From the IMG/VR virus record IMGVR_UViG_3300020442_001753, positions 1 through 24,386 of that record: a stretch of 24,386 bases of DNA. One strand, given 5' to 3'. The translations under genes and the position numbers were made by a program. This document shows, piece after piece, positions 8,224 through 16,130 of this stretch. Under the pieces are notes generated by a model. The model worked only from the letters and a program-made list of their open reading frames with translations. It had not been told where the DNA came from and searched no databases. Within the stretch, counting starts at the first letter, position 1; each line of letters starts with the position of its first letter. This stretch comes from a virus.

Positions 8224-9016
8224 CAGGAACAAGTCCATCGACAAACTGAAGGGGTTCCCTAAAGTTCTTTGGATCAACCTAGACCGTGTGCCCAAACGTC
8301 GGGCATACATGGAAGAACAACTGGACTACTGGGGACTCACTGACCACCACCGCATCAGCGGTGTTGACGGTGATGAATATGAGGAGCATCTGAAAGGATC
8401 TGTTCCTCATAATATGAACAAGGGTGAGATTGCATGTGTAATGTCTCACCTCAATGCTTTACGTTACTTTGTCGAAGAGACTGACCTGGATGAAGTCTTC
8501 ATCATGGAAGACGACATCGATCTCTCCACTGTCAAGCACTGGACCTTTACTTGGAAGGATGTCAGGAAGCGACTGCCCATCAACTGGGACTGCCTGCAAC
8601 TGACCATCATCAATCCCAATGGGATCACTCTCAAGTTGCACCAGAGGTTCATCAATGACTTCTCTGCTGCTGGTTACTTGATCAGCAGGCACCATGCAAC
8701 CAAGGTCCTCCGGTGTCACCTCCGTGGCAACCAGTGGAAACTGGATCAGAACATCAGACCTCGTGCAGTGTCAGAGGATTTGATTCTTGACAGTGGTAAG
8801 TCTTACTCCACTCCCTTATTCAATTACAGATTGGACATGGGTTCTTCAATTCATGAAGAACATATTGACATCTTCCATAAGGGTAGTAACGAAGCACTAG
8901 CACAGTTCTGGGAGAGGGATGCAAGAGAGCACACCATCGATCAGATTATGGAACTAGATGAATATTGTGGTAGAATACCACCATCTGTGTACATGGAACA
9001 CGCACAACAACAATGA
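8216..9016 (+). CDS. GT25-family glycosyltransferase (LPS/collagen galactosyltransferase type)
   Basis: The 266-residue protein shows the GT25 layout: VLWINLDRVPKRRAYM (17-32), HRISGVDG (45-52), GEIACVMSHLNALRYF (70-85) and the acidic EVFIMEDDIDL (93-103). Later SAAGYLISRHHATKVL matches the 'GtyaYlis' segment. GT25 enzymes are retaining or inverting galactosyl/glucosyl-transferases of LPS outer core and collagen hydroxylysine modification. Phage members could modify either glycans or hydroxylated virion proteins. That the next gene is a 2OG oxygenase makes a hydroxylation-glycosylation pair conceivable (inference). ATGA overlap downstream. Confidence 0.9.
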   Translation: MTDRNKSIDKLKGFPKVLWINLDRVPKRRAYMEEQLDYWGLTDHHRISGVDGDEYEEHLKGSVPHNMNKGEIACVMSHLNALRYFVEETDLDEVFIMEDDIDLSTVKHWTFTWKDVRKRLPINWDCLQLTIINPNGITLKLHQRFINDFSAAGYLISRHHATKVLRCHLRGNQWKLDQNIRPRAVSEDLILDSGKSYSTPLFNYRLDMGSSIHEEHIDIFHKGSNEALAQFWERDAREHTIDQIMELDEYCGRIPPSVYMEHAQQQ

Positions 9017-9759
9017 CAGAAGAGATTATCAAGCAACCTGACTTCACTGAACCAGTTTTCTATGATCACATCGGTGTGTTTGAGAACTTCGTCAAGTGGG
9101 AGTTCTGTGACTCATTGTGTGAAGTCTTTGAATACTGGTACAACAAAAAGCATTTTGTAGGAGAATCCTCCGACCACACCGTCACCACCATCGGCAAAAA
9201 TGATTTTACCATCGACCACTTCAATGATGGGGAGTCTCAATTCCCTAAGGGTGGCATGGGTCGGAAAGATCACCAACTTTATCTCGAAGTATGTGACACG
9301 ACGATGACCGCCCAGGTCAACCAGGCAATCGGTCAGGCGTTTGAATTGTATGTTCAGAAGTATAAAGGTCTTGTTGACTCGTGTGATCCAATTTCATCTT
9401 GGACTTGTAAACTTCAGCGCACAGATCCAGGCGGTGGGTATCACGTATGGCACTGTGAAAATGGGAACTTCCTCTATCGAGACCGCGTGTTGACGTGGAT
9501 GATCTATCTGAATGACATCCCCCCTGAGAATGGTGGCGGCACTGACTTCTACCATCAGGCAACCACGTTCCATCCTAAGAAGGGAACCATTGTTCTCTGG
9601 CCTGCTACGTACACCCACATGCACCGTGGTGCTTTCTTGACGGGTGATAAATCTAAGTACATTGCCACTGGATGGTTCCTGCGTGAACCTGGTAACGTCA
9701 CCAACCGCACTGTCAGTGAAGCAATGGGTAAGTCAAACCCTATTGATAAACTAAATTGA
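9013..9759 (+). CDS. 2OG-Fe(II) oxygenase of prolyl-4-hydroxylase type, HxE variant
   Basis: The 248-residue protein has the double-stranded beta-helix core of the 2OG-FeII_Oxy_3/P4H group: GGGYHVWHCENGNF (140-153), VLTWMIYLNDIPPENGGGTDFY (159-180), GTIVLWPATYTHMHRG (191-206) and KSKYIATGWFLRE (213-225). Proximal iron ligands read H147-x-E149 rather than HxD; the distal ligand is H202 or H204, and K215 fits the P4H 2OG-anchoring lysine. HxD/E variation is tolerated in the superfamily, so activity is still expected. The substrate (protein Pro/Lys or glycan) is unknown. It starts by ATGA within the GT25 stop and ends TTGA with the next gene. Confidence 0.83.
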   Translation: MTEEIIKQPDFTEPVFYDHIGVFENFVKWEFCDSLCEVFEYWYNKKHFVGESSDHTVTTIGKNDFTIDHFNDGESQFPKGGMGRKDHQLYLEVCDTTMTAQVNQAIGQAFELYVQKYKGLVDSCDPISSWTCKLQRTDPGGGYHVWHCENGNFLYRDRVLTWMIYLNDIPPENGGGTDFYHQATTFHPKKGTIVLWPATYTHMHRGAFLTGDKSKYIATGWFLREPGNVTNRTVSEAMGKSNPIDKLN

Positions 9760-12233
9760 TTTTTTATACGTGCATCACCAACGGATACGACTCAGTTCCT
9801 GACGCATATGTTGAGGAGGGTTGTAGGTATGTTCTGTTTCATGATGGAAGCATCCCTACAACCAAAGGTCCTTGGGAGTACGTACATCTAGATCAACTAA
9901 ACTATAAACTTCCTGACTGCCCTGTCAGGAAGTCTTATGTTATCAAGCATGAACCCCACATTTACTTCAAAGATTCTGAGGTAAAGACTGTATGGGTAGA
10001 CGCTGCATATAATATTGACCAAAATCTTGTTGATTACAGCAAGAAAATCTTTCAACATCCACATAGTTTTGTTGTACTGCAGGAGCATCCTGAACCGAGG
10101 ACTCTGCTAGAAGAATTCAACAAACTATATTCCGATGGGTTCTCCAACAGCGTGGACATCACTAAGATGTCTGAGAAGATGCTGGAGGATGCGAACCCAT
10201 ACCCCAAGAAGGACTACAAGCAGACCATCAACTGTGTTGTATGGAGACATAACTTTGAGGAGTGCAGGAGGTGGAACCGAGCATGGGCAAGATGGTATAG
10301 GAGGGGTGTCAACCGAGATCAGATTGCTAGTGCCATCGCTGAGCATGAGACAGGACTGACAGCACTGCGTGTACCGATGCAAGTCAGTCTTGACAACACC
10401 AATCGGGTCAAGAAGTACGAGGATTCTTATAATATTGATCGACCAAACAACAAACAGATCACTGACTTCCAAAAGAAATTAGTAAAGATCTGGGATACTG
10501 ATATTTCTGCTGCCAAAATGAAGGCAGCAGTGCCTACTCTGCCCCATGAGTTTGGGGAACTGGCAGATCCAAAGCAGATGCATGTCTATACATGCATTAC
10601 CAATGAGCATGACATTCCCCAGAATGCTTACTTCGATTCAAAAGTAAACTACTGGATCTTTCATGATGGGATGAGTGTCCCCACGCATCAGAAGAAGAAT
10701 AGTGTCTGGAAGTATGTTGATGTTTCGCACCTTGGGATTGATAACCCTAGAGAGTTGGCGTTCTATGTCAAGGCAAATCCACAAGAGTTCTTTCCGCCCA
10801 ACTCATACACAGTATGGATTGATGGGTGCTTCGACCATACCTATGACTTCATAGAGAGATCCCGTGGATGCTTCCCCTTCTCTGTCCTACGTCATGGAGG
10901 AGAGTTCTCCTACTACGATGAGATTCTGGAAGGATTTACCTGTGCCTTCTACAAATACAGCACAGCAATCAGCTACACTCAGTCGTTAGCAGATAGGAAC
11001 TACAGTTTCCTGAACTACTCCAGTCCACAGTGCTCTGCTGTCTGGAGACAGTTGACACCTGAGGTGATCAAGTTCAATCAGGAATGGTATGAGCAGGGCA
11101 AGTGCATCAACCGGGATACGATTCCCTTTGATGCTGCCATGCAGTTCACAGGTGTAACCCCACGGTTCTATGACAACCGGGATGATTGTGGTATCAAATT
11201 TGGATTCAAGTACAAGAAGGGCAGACTCAAGAAGCATGAGCAACTGGGTGACCTAGATCAATACAAGAAGGTAGACCAGTTCCTCAAAGACATTGATCGA
11301 ATCACTGGTCTTGAGGCAAAACTGCACTCCAAGTACAAACTCCATGAGTTTTACATGAGGTACTACGGTATCGGTGGCAAGTTAGGACTGTCATTCAATA
11401 CCTATCCGTACCAAGAAGGTGTCCGTGTAAGGAAGGACCAGGTTGTTATCTACACGTGCATCACTAATGGGCACGACGTTATCCCTAGCAAGAACTATTA
11501 CGACCCTGAGATCAGGTACGTGTGCTTCCATGACGGAACCATTGATACCACCGAGGGACCATGGGAGTACATCAAACTAGATCTGGACATCGAATGCCCT
11601 AGAGACCTGGCGTTCTATCCGAAGTGCAACCCCCACGAGTTCTTTGACAAAGGAACCTACACAGTGTGGGTAGATGGATGCTTCGTACACACCAGAGAGT
11701 TTGTTGAGAAGAGTCTGTACTCCTTCCCCTTCACCACACTCAGGAACATCAGCAAGTTCTCCTACTACGACGAGTTGCTAGAAGGATTTACGTGTGCTTT
11801 CTTCCCCTACGAGGGAGGAGTGGAGATCACTGAGGCATTGAGCAACACAAACTATAAGTTCAACAAGTATTCCAGTCCCCAGTGCTCAATCGTGTGGAGG
11901 TATATCTATGATGACACAATCAAATTCAACAAAGAGTGGTATAATTGGAGTAAGAAAGGCATCAATAGGGACAGTATTCCTTTTGATGCTGCCGTTCAAT
12001 TGACCGGTACCAAACCTCTGTACTATGAGAACAGGTCTGACTCTGGTATCAAGATGGGATTCCAGCACAAGGTTGGTAGAGTCAAGAAGCACCCTCAGTA
12101 TGGGGACAAGACTCAGTACACCAAGGTCGATCAGTTCATAAAGGATCTAGAGAAGATCACCAAACTAAAACCACTCCTGTATATCAAGTACAAGTTTCAT
12201 GAGTTCTACATGAAACACTACGGCATCATATGA
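9756..12233 (+). CDS. Triple-domain TOD1/MUCI70-like (DUF616) glycosyltransferase-like protein
   Basis: This 825-residue protein consists of three head-to-tail TOD1/MUCI70 (PF04765-like) domains at about 1-272, 275-545 and 563-825. Each opens with (I/V)YTCITN, then an F-HDG strand, a W-V/I-D-G/A-C site (WVDAAY at 80-85 in copy 1; WIDGCF and WVDGCF in copies 2 and 3) and an NRDx(I) motif after a WY segment. Copy 1 keeps NRDQ (186-189); copies 2 and 3 read NRDT and NRDS. Copies 2 and 3 resemble each other most. The start is TTG at 9756 in a TTGA overlap with the oxygenase stop; no nearby ATG fits. TOD1-family plant proteins act in polysaccharide (xylan/mucilage) synthesis; the phage reaction is unknown. 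Confidence 0.82.
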   Translation: MIFYTCITNGYDSVPDAYVEEGCRYVLFHDGSIPTTKGPWEYVHLDQLNYKLPDCPVRKSYVIKHEPHIYFKDSEVKTVWVDAAYNIDQNLVDYSKKIFQHPHSFVVLQEHPEPRTLLEEFNKLYSDGFSNSVDITKMSEKMLEDANPYPKKDYKQTINCVVWRHNFEECRRWNRAWARWYRRGVNRDQIASAIAEHETGLTALRVPMQVSLDNTNRVKKYEDSYNIDRPNNKQITDFQKKLVKIWDTDISAAKMKAAVPTLPHEFGELADPKQMHVYTCITNEHDIPQNAYFDSKVNYWIFHDGMSVPTHQKKNSVWKYVDVSHLGIDNPRELAFYVKANPQEFFPPNSYTVWIDGCFDHTYDFIERSRGCFPFSVLRHGGEFSYYDEILEGFTCAFYKYSTAISYTQSLADRNYSFLNYSSPQCSAVWRQLTPEVIKFNQEWYEQGKCINRDTIPFDAAMQFTGVTPRFYDNRDDCGIKFGFKYKKGRLKKHEQLGDLDQYKKVDQFLKDIDRITGLEAKLHSKYKLHEFYMRYYGIGGKLGLSFNTYPYQEGVRVRKDQVVIYTCITNGHDVIPSKNYYDPEIRYVCFHDGTIDTTEGPWEYIKLDLDIECPRDLAFYPKCNPHEFFDKGTYTVWVDGCFVHTREFVEKSLYSFPFTTLRNISKFSYYDELLEGFTCAFFPYEGGVEITEALSNTNYKFNKYSSPQCSIVWRYIYDDTIKFNKEWYNWSKKGINRDSIPFDAAVQLTGTKPLYYENRSDSGIKMGFQHKVGRVKKHPQYGDKTQYTKVDQFIKDLEKITKLKPLLYIKYKFHEFYMKHYGII

Positions 12234-13171
12234 TCCTCTACACATCCATCACCAACGGATACTTTCAGTTACCACAATTAGATCTCGATTGTAGGTGTGT
12301 TTGTTTCCATGATGGAAGTGTAAAGGAGCAGGAAGGATGGGAACTGGAGTACATCCCTGGGTTCTCGTCTGATCCTGTACGTATGTCACGTATAGTCAAG
12401 ATGCTATGCCCATTCGACGAACCGAATGTGTATATCGATGCGAGTAAACTTCATACACTAAACAATAAGTTTTATGAAGTGTCTGAATTCATCCTTTCAC
12501 AGGATACTTTTACTGTAATAGAACATCCACACTGTCATAGATACCTTGAAGAGTGTGCTGAATACATTTGTAGGGGACTGGTTCCCTTCGATGATGTGTA
12601 TAAGTTCACGGTTGCTGCTGCTGAGGCAGGGTATAACTTCAAAGACTATCTGTCACCACTGTGTACGATCCTCTGGAGGAAGGGCAAGACTGACTTCGAT
12701 CAACTCTGGTGGGACTGGTACCTCAAGGGAGGTAGGAGAGATCAACTGTCCTTTGCAGTGGCACTGCAGATGGGTGGGGTGAAGTACAACACTGTTCCTG
12801 CCAGAGATCTGATTGATGTCTGGTCAGATGCCAGCGATGGTGGTGAGTGGTGGGCGAACAAGGGTGGTAGGTACGGCACTAAGTATCATGTCAACCCTGA
12901 GTGGGCAGTAGACATCCTGTGTAAGGTGACTGGTCTTGAAAAGAACTCAAGGAACTATCGCTGTGCTGTCGTTACTGAGGGTGATGAACCTGTCTGGTTG
13001 TTCGGAGATATGTCATCTGATTTCGATTATAAGTATAAAAAATTGAACGTTTTGAACCCACACCACAGTCTGCTGTGGTATACGAATAGAAAGACTGGTG
13101 TCATGCGAAGACCCAATCGAACTATCAGGTCACACTTCGACGATCCTTTCTTCTTCCCACATCCAACATGA
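12230..13171 (+). CDS. TOD1/MUCI70-like (DUF616) glycosyltransferase-like protein, copy 4
   Basis: The 313-residue protein is one domain of the same family as the preceding triple protein: ILYTSITNGY start, VCFHDGS (24-30), VYIDAS (67-72) as the acidic site, IEHPHCHRYLEECAEY (97-112) and GGRRDQLSF (167-175). Among the six copies it is the most divergent at the N terminus and has a unique tail from about residue 255 (DEPVWLFGDM ... RRPNRTIRSHFDDPFFFPHP) in place of the usual His-containing C-terminal helix. The tail could add an acceptor site. ATGA overlaps at both ends keep it in the same transcript. Confidence 0.78.
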   Translation: MILYTSITNGYFQLPQLDLDCRCVCFHDGSVKEQEGWELEYIPGFSSDPVRMSRIVKMLCPFDEPNVYIDASKLHTLNNKFYEVSEFILSQDTFTVIEHPHCHRYLEECAEYICRGLVPFDDVYKFTVAAAEAGYNFKDYLSPLCTILWRKGKTDFDQLWWDWYLKGGRRDQLSFAVALQMGGVKYNTVPARDLIDVWSDASDGGEWWANKGGRYGTKYHVNPEWAVDILCKVTGLEKNSRNYRCAVVTEGDEPVWLFGDMSSDFDYKYKKLNVLNPHHSLLWYTNRKTGVMRRPNRTIRSHFDDPFFFPHPT

Positions 13172-13983
13172 TTATCTACACTTGCGTCACCAACGGATAC
13201 GATAAGTTCTCTGATGAACATTATTATGATCCGGATGTCAGGTACGTTGCCTTCACTGATGGGACAGTAGAAGTTCCTGAGCAGTGGGAGTCCTACCCCA
13301 TCAAGGTAGAGCACGAGTGTCCTCGGAGACTGTCTGCTCACCCCAAGATCTGTCCTCACCATTACTTTGAGATAGGTGAGGCAACTGTATGGATTGATGG
13401 GTGTTATACCATCACCAAAGAGTTTGTTGATACCTCTAAGAGCATCCTGTCACGGTCTAAGTTGACCCACATGATCCATCCCTGCCGCTTCAACTTTGTT
13501 GAGGAGGTGATGGAAGGTTACGTGTCTTCCTTCAACACCAAGGAGCAGATGGTGGAGATCATGGAGGCGTTGAAGGAGTTGAACTATGACTTCAGGGCAT
13601 ACTGTAGTCCCGTACTGGCATCAATCTGGAGGCACATCATCCCTGAGATGTATGAGTTCCACGATATCTGGTGGAAGTATTCTTTGATTGGTCCCAACCG
13701 TGACCAGATCTCCTTTGATACTGCACGGCAACTGACTGGAATCCCGTGGCAGACAATCAAACACCCAGCACAGAACTACTGGCCTGAGGTTGGCATTGAT
13801 TTTGATCACCGCACAGGTAAGAAGAACCGTCTGGGCAAGCACCCACAGGCAGGAGACCTGGAGCAGTACAAGCGTGAAGGTGAGATGCTCAAGGAGATCC
13901 GTAGGTGCACTCGTTTGATTCCCAAGTTGTATTACAAGCACAACTTCCAGTCAATGATTGAGGCAAACGTATTGAACCGATGA
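13168..13983 (+). CDS. TOD1/MUCI70-like (DUF616) glycosyltransferase-like protein, copy 5
   Basis: The 271-residue single-domain protein carries MIIYTCVTNGYD, VRYVAFTDGT (24-33), TVWIDGCY (73-80), IHPCRFNFVEEVMEG (103-117), SIWRHIIPEM (152-161) and GPNRDQISFDTARQLTG (175-191). It is most similar to copy 6: YYDPDV, MNTKEQ/FNTKEQ and PNRDQISFD are shared, and even at the DNA level the first 90 bases are visibly alike. This points to a recent duplication. The C terminus ends with the family-type 'LYYKHN' helix seen in copies 2, 3 and 6. It overlaps both neighbours by ATGA. Confidence 0.82.
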   Translation: MIIYTCVTNGYDKFSDEHYYDPDVRYVAFTDGTVEVPEQWESYPIKVEHECPRRLSAHPKICPHHYFEIGEATVWIDGCYTITKEFVDTSKSILSRSKLTHMIHPCRFNFVEEVMEGYVSSFNTKEQMVEIMEALKELNYDFRAYCSPVLASIWRHIIPEMYEFHDIWWKYSLIGPNRDQISFDTARQLTGIPWQTIKHPAQNYWPEVGIDFDHRTGKKNRLGKHPQAGDLEQYKREGEMLKEIRRCTRLIPKLYYKHNFQSMIEANVLNR

Positions 13984-14840
13984 TTATCTACTCCTGTATC
14001 ACTAATGGATATGATGAGATCCCTGATGAGAATTACTACGATCCGGATGTCAAGTATGTGATGTTCACGGACGATACTGTCGAGAGGAAAGGACCATGGG
14101 AGTTCCGACCCATCCCATGTGTTCATACCTGTCCTCGTATTCGTTCCTCCTACGTCAAGATCAATCCTCACAAGGTCTTTGATGAGGGTGAGGAGGTTGT
14201 TTGGATTGATGGTTGCTACATCATGACCAAAGAGTATGTGGAGAACAGTAAGAGATACTTTGAAGAGGATTCCTTCACAGTCATCCGTCATGTGAATCGC
14301 TACTCATACTATGACGAGATCCTGGAAGGGTTCATGTCCTCTATGAACACCAAGGAGCAGCAACTACAGATCACTCGGATCCTGAAGTGGATGGAGTATG
14401 ACTTCAAGAAGTACAGCAGTCCTGTCCTGGGATCTATCTGGCGTCGTCTAGAGAACTATGAAGAGTTCGGTGATCTCTGGTGGAAGTATGCATTGATTGG
14501 TCCTAACCGTGACCAGATCTCTTTCGATGCTGCTAAGCAGTTCACCAATAAGAAGATGACATTCATTGAAGATGGGTGGCATGAAGTATGGAGAGATAAG
14601 AGAGGAAAGTATTTGCACAGAGCAGGAAGTTGTGGTATATTGTTTGGACAGCAGGGTAAAAAGTATCGTCGCAAAAGACATCCACAAGCAGGACATCCTA
14701 CTCAGTGGAAGGAGCGACGAGAAATCCTTGCTGAACTTAGAGAGATCACTGGATTGCATCCATTTGTGTTTGCTAAACATGATCACTCTGAGTTCATTGA
14801 ACGTAACGTGATCTCTCCTACTTTGCCTTTACAAAAGTAG
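13980..14840 (+). CDS. TOD1/MUCI70-like (DUF616) glycosyltransferase-like protein, copy 6, end of operon
   Basis: The 286-residue single domain has MIIYSCITNGYD, VKYVMFTDDT (24-33), VVWIDGCY (73-80), VIRHVNRYSYYDEILEG (101-117), SIWRRLENYEEF (152-163) and GPNRDQISFDAAKQFTN (174-190). The YYDEILEG segment is shared almost exactly with copies 2 and 3, so copies have diverged in a mosaic way. It closes the 17-gene block: the stop at 14838-14840 is followed directly by the psbA promoter region, with part of a -35-like hexamer lying within its last codons. No terminator hairpin separates it from psbA, so read-through is possible. Confidence 0.82.
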   Translation: MIIYSCITNGYDEIPDENYYDPDVKYVMFTDDTVERKGPWEFRPIPCVHTCPRIRSSYVKINPHKVFDEGEEVVWIDGCYIMTKEYVENSKRYFEEDSFTVIRHVNRYSYYDEILEGFMSSMNTKEQQLQITRILKWMEYDFKKYSSPVLGSIWRRLENYEEFGDLWWKYALIGPNRDQISFDAAKQFTNKKMTFIEDGWHEVWRDKRGKYLHRAGSCGILFGQQGKKYRRKRHPQAGHPTQWKERREILAELREITGLHPFVFAKHDHSEFIERNVISPTLPLQK

Positions 14841-14861
14841 GGTTATCCGTTATACTAAATA
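14828..14861 (+). promoter_or_regulatory. Candidate psbA promoter: sigma-70-like boxes with overlapping late-type CTAAATA
   Basis: TTTACA at 14828-14833 and TATACT at 14851-14856 are separated by exactly 17 bases, each one mismatch from the bacterial consensus. CTAAATA (14855-14861), close to the T4-type cyanophage late motif NATAAATA, overlaps the -10 box. Either polymerase form would start near 14863-14870. This gives psbA a leader of about 135 bases. The pattern is seen directly; use in vivo is inferred. Confidence 0.55.
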
Positions 14862-14884
14862 AGTCACGTTACATAATGTAATGA

Positions 14885-14956
14885 ACACCCCGCAAACCGA
14901 GACCTCTAGGGTGTCTAAACCACGTCTCTCATACCTCACCTGGAGGGTAGGTGAGG
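14885..14956 (+). promoter_or_regulatory. Structured psbA leader: two stem-loops
   Basis: The first candidate stem pairs ACACCC (14885-14890) with GGGTGT (14909-14914) around an 18-base loop. The second is a perfect 8-bp stem, CCTCACCT (14934-14941) with AGGTGAGG (14949-14956), and a 7-base loop GGAGGGT that exposes a Shine-Dalgarno-like GGAGG. No U-tract follows, so this is not a terminator. It may stabilise the psbA mRNA or control translation. The region also contains a 26-codon ATG frame (14881-14961) with no other support. Confidence 0.45.
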
Positions 14957-15001
14957 AATAATCTACCAGTGTTCCCCGCACTAATACATAACCCTTTTTC
15001 A

Positions 15002-16078
15002 ATGTCTGCTACTCTTTCACGCTCCCGGCAAACGTCCTGGGAGTCTTTTTGTGAGTGGACCACCAGCACTAACAACCGTCTCTATGTCGGTTGGTTCGGT
15101 GTCCTGATGATCCCCACTCTTCTTGCTGCCACCATCTGCTTCATCATTGCTTTCGTCGCTGCTCCCCCCGTGGACATCGACGGCATCCGTGAACCAGTTG
15201 CTGGCTCTCTCATCTATGGCAACAACATCATCTCTGGTGCTGTTGTTCCTTCGTCAAACGCAATCGGTCTCCACTTCTATCCCATTTGGGAAGCTGCCTC
15301 TCTTGATGAGTGGTTGTACAACGGTGGTCCTTACCAGCTGGTTGTCTTCCACTTCCTTATTGGCGTCTTCTGCTACATGGGTCGTGAGTGGGAACTCTCT
15401 TATCGTCTGGGCATGCGCCCATGGATCTGTGTTGCTTACTCCGCTCCAGTCGCTGCTGCATCCGCAGTTTTCCTTGTCTACCCGTTTGGGCAGGGCAGTT
15501 TTTCAGACGGCATGCCTCTTGGCATTTCCGGTACGTTCAACTACATGCTCGTCTTTCAGGCTGAACATAATATCCTTATGCATCCTTTCCATATGCTTGG
15601 TGTTGCCGGTGTATTTGGTGGGTCTTTGTTCAGTGCTATGCACGGCAGTCTGGTCACGTCGTCCCTCGTTCGTGAGACGACTGAGTCAGAGTCTCAAAAC
15701 TACGGTTACAAGTTTGGTCAGGAGGAAGAGACTTATAACATCGTGGCGGCGCACGGTTATTTCGGACGGCTTATTTTCCAATATGCTTCGTTCAATAACA
15801 GTCGTTCTCTTCACTTCTTCCTTGCTGCTTGGCCCGTTGTGGGCATTTGGTTTACTGCCCTTGGAGTATCTACTATGGCGTTCAACCTGAACGGCTTCAA
15901 CTTCAACCAGTCAATCCAAGACAACCAGGGTCACGTCCTGAACACCTGGGCTGATGTCCTGAACCGTGCAGGTCTGGGCATGGAAGTCATGCATGAGCGT
16001 AATGCTCACAACTTCCCTCTCGATCTTGCTGCTGCTGAGTCAACTCCTGTTGCACTCACCGCTCCTAGCATCGGTTGA
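15002..16078 (+). CDS. psbA: Photosystem II D1 protein
   Basis: D1 reaction-centre subunit, 358 residues from ATG 15002 ([10 protein letters not shown]). A longer frame from GTG 14951 would add 17 residues absent from known D1. Numbering is one less than standard: Y160 (TyrZ), D169, E188, H189, H194 and H197 sit in [13 protein letters not shown] and [15 protein letters not shown]. The C-terminal [12 protein letters not shown] keeps the CtpA cleavage site after the Ala equivalent to 344, with a 15-residue tail. Residue 129 (standard 130) is Glu, the high-light D1 form. In cyanophages D1 replaces photodamaged host D1 and sustains photosynthesis during infection. The gene is intact, uninterrupted by an intron, and followed by a strong hairpin at 16101. 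No Shine-Dalgarno is evident before the ATG. Confidence 0.99.
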   Translation: MSATLSRSRQTSWESFCEWTTSTNNRLYVGWFGVLMIPTLLAATICFIIAFVAAPPVDIDGIREPVAGSLIYGNNIISGAVVPSSNAIGLHFYPIWEAASLDEWLYNGGPYQLVVFHFLIGVFCYMGREWELSYRLGMRPWICVAYSAPVAAASAVFLVYPFGQGSFSDGMPLGISGTFNYMLVFQAEHNILMHPFHMLGVAGVFGGSLFSAMHGSLVTSSLVRETTESESQNYGYKFGQEEETYNIVAAHGYFGRLIFQYASFNNSRSLHFFLAAWPVVGIWFTALGVSTMAFNLNGFNFNQSIQDNQGHVLNTWADVLNRAGLGMEVMHERNAHNFPLDLAAAESTPVALTAPSIG

Positions 16079-16089
16079 TACTATTTTTC

Positions 16090-16098
16090 TGTTATAAT
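16090..16098 (+). promoter_or_regulatory. Extended -10 promoter element between psbA and the 93-residue gene
   Basis: TGTTATAAT matches the extended -10 consensus (TGnTATAAT). A TTGATA lies only 12 bases upstream, too close to be a proper -35. Transcription would begin around 16105, inside the 5' arm of the following terminator hairpin, so transcripts from here could not form it. Confidence 0.5.
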
Positions 16099-16100
16099 AT

Positions 16101-16127
16101 GGGGGTCTTAGGACCCCCTATTTTTTT
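16101..16127 (+). terminator. Rho-independent terminator after psbA
   Basis: GGGGGTC (16101-16107) pairs perfectly with GACCCCC (16112-16118) around the loop TTAG, followed by TA and seven T residues (16121-16127). This should end psbA transcription. The next ATG is only three bases beyond the T-tract. Confidence 0.88.
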
Positions 16128-16130
16128 GAT

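Noticed and set aside
7255-8310. Long (351-codon) minus-strand open frame
   Set aside because: Antisense to the well-supported GT7-like gene; its product is a His/Val-rich mirror sequence without motifs or ribosome site.
14881-14961. 26-residue leader peptide frame upstream of psbA
   Set aside because: No ribosome site, and its length and content are explained by the two stem-loops; no sign of known leader-peptide motifs.
14951-15001. 17-residue N-terminal extension of D1 from GTG 14951
   Set aside because: Not accepted as the annotated start because D1 N termini begin at the equivalent of MSATLSRS; kept only as a question in the findings since GGAGG precedes the GTG.
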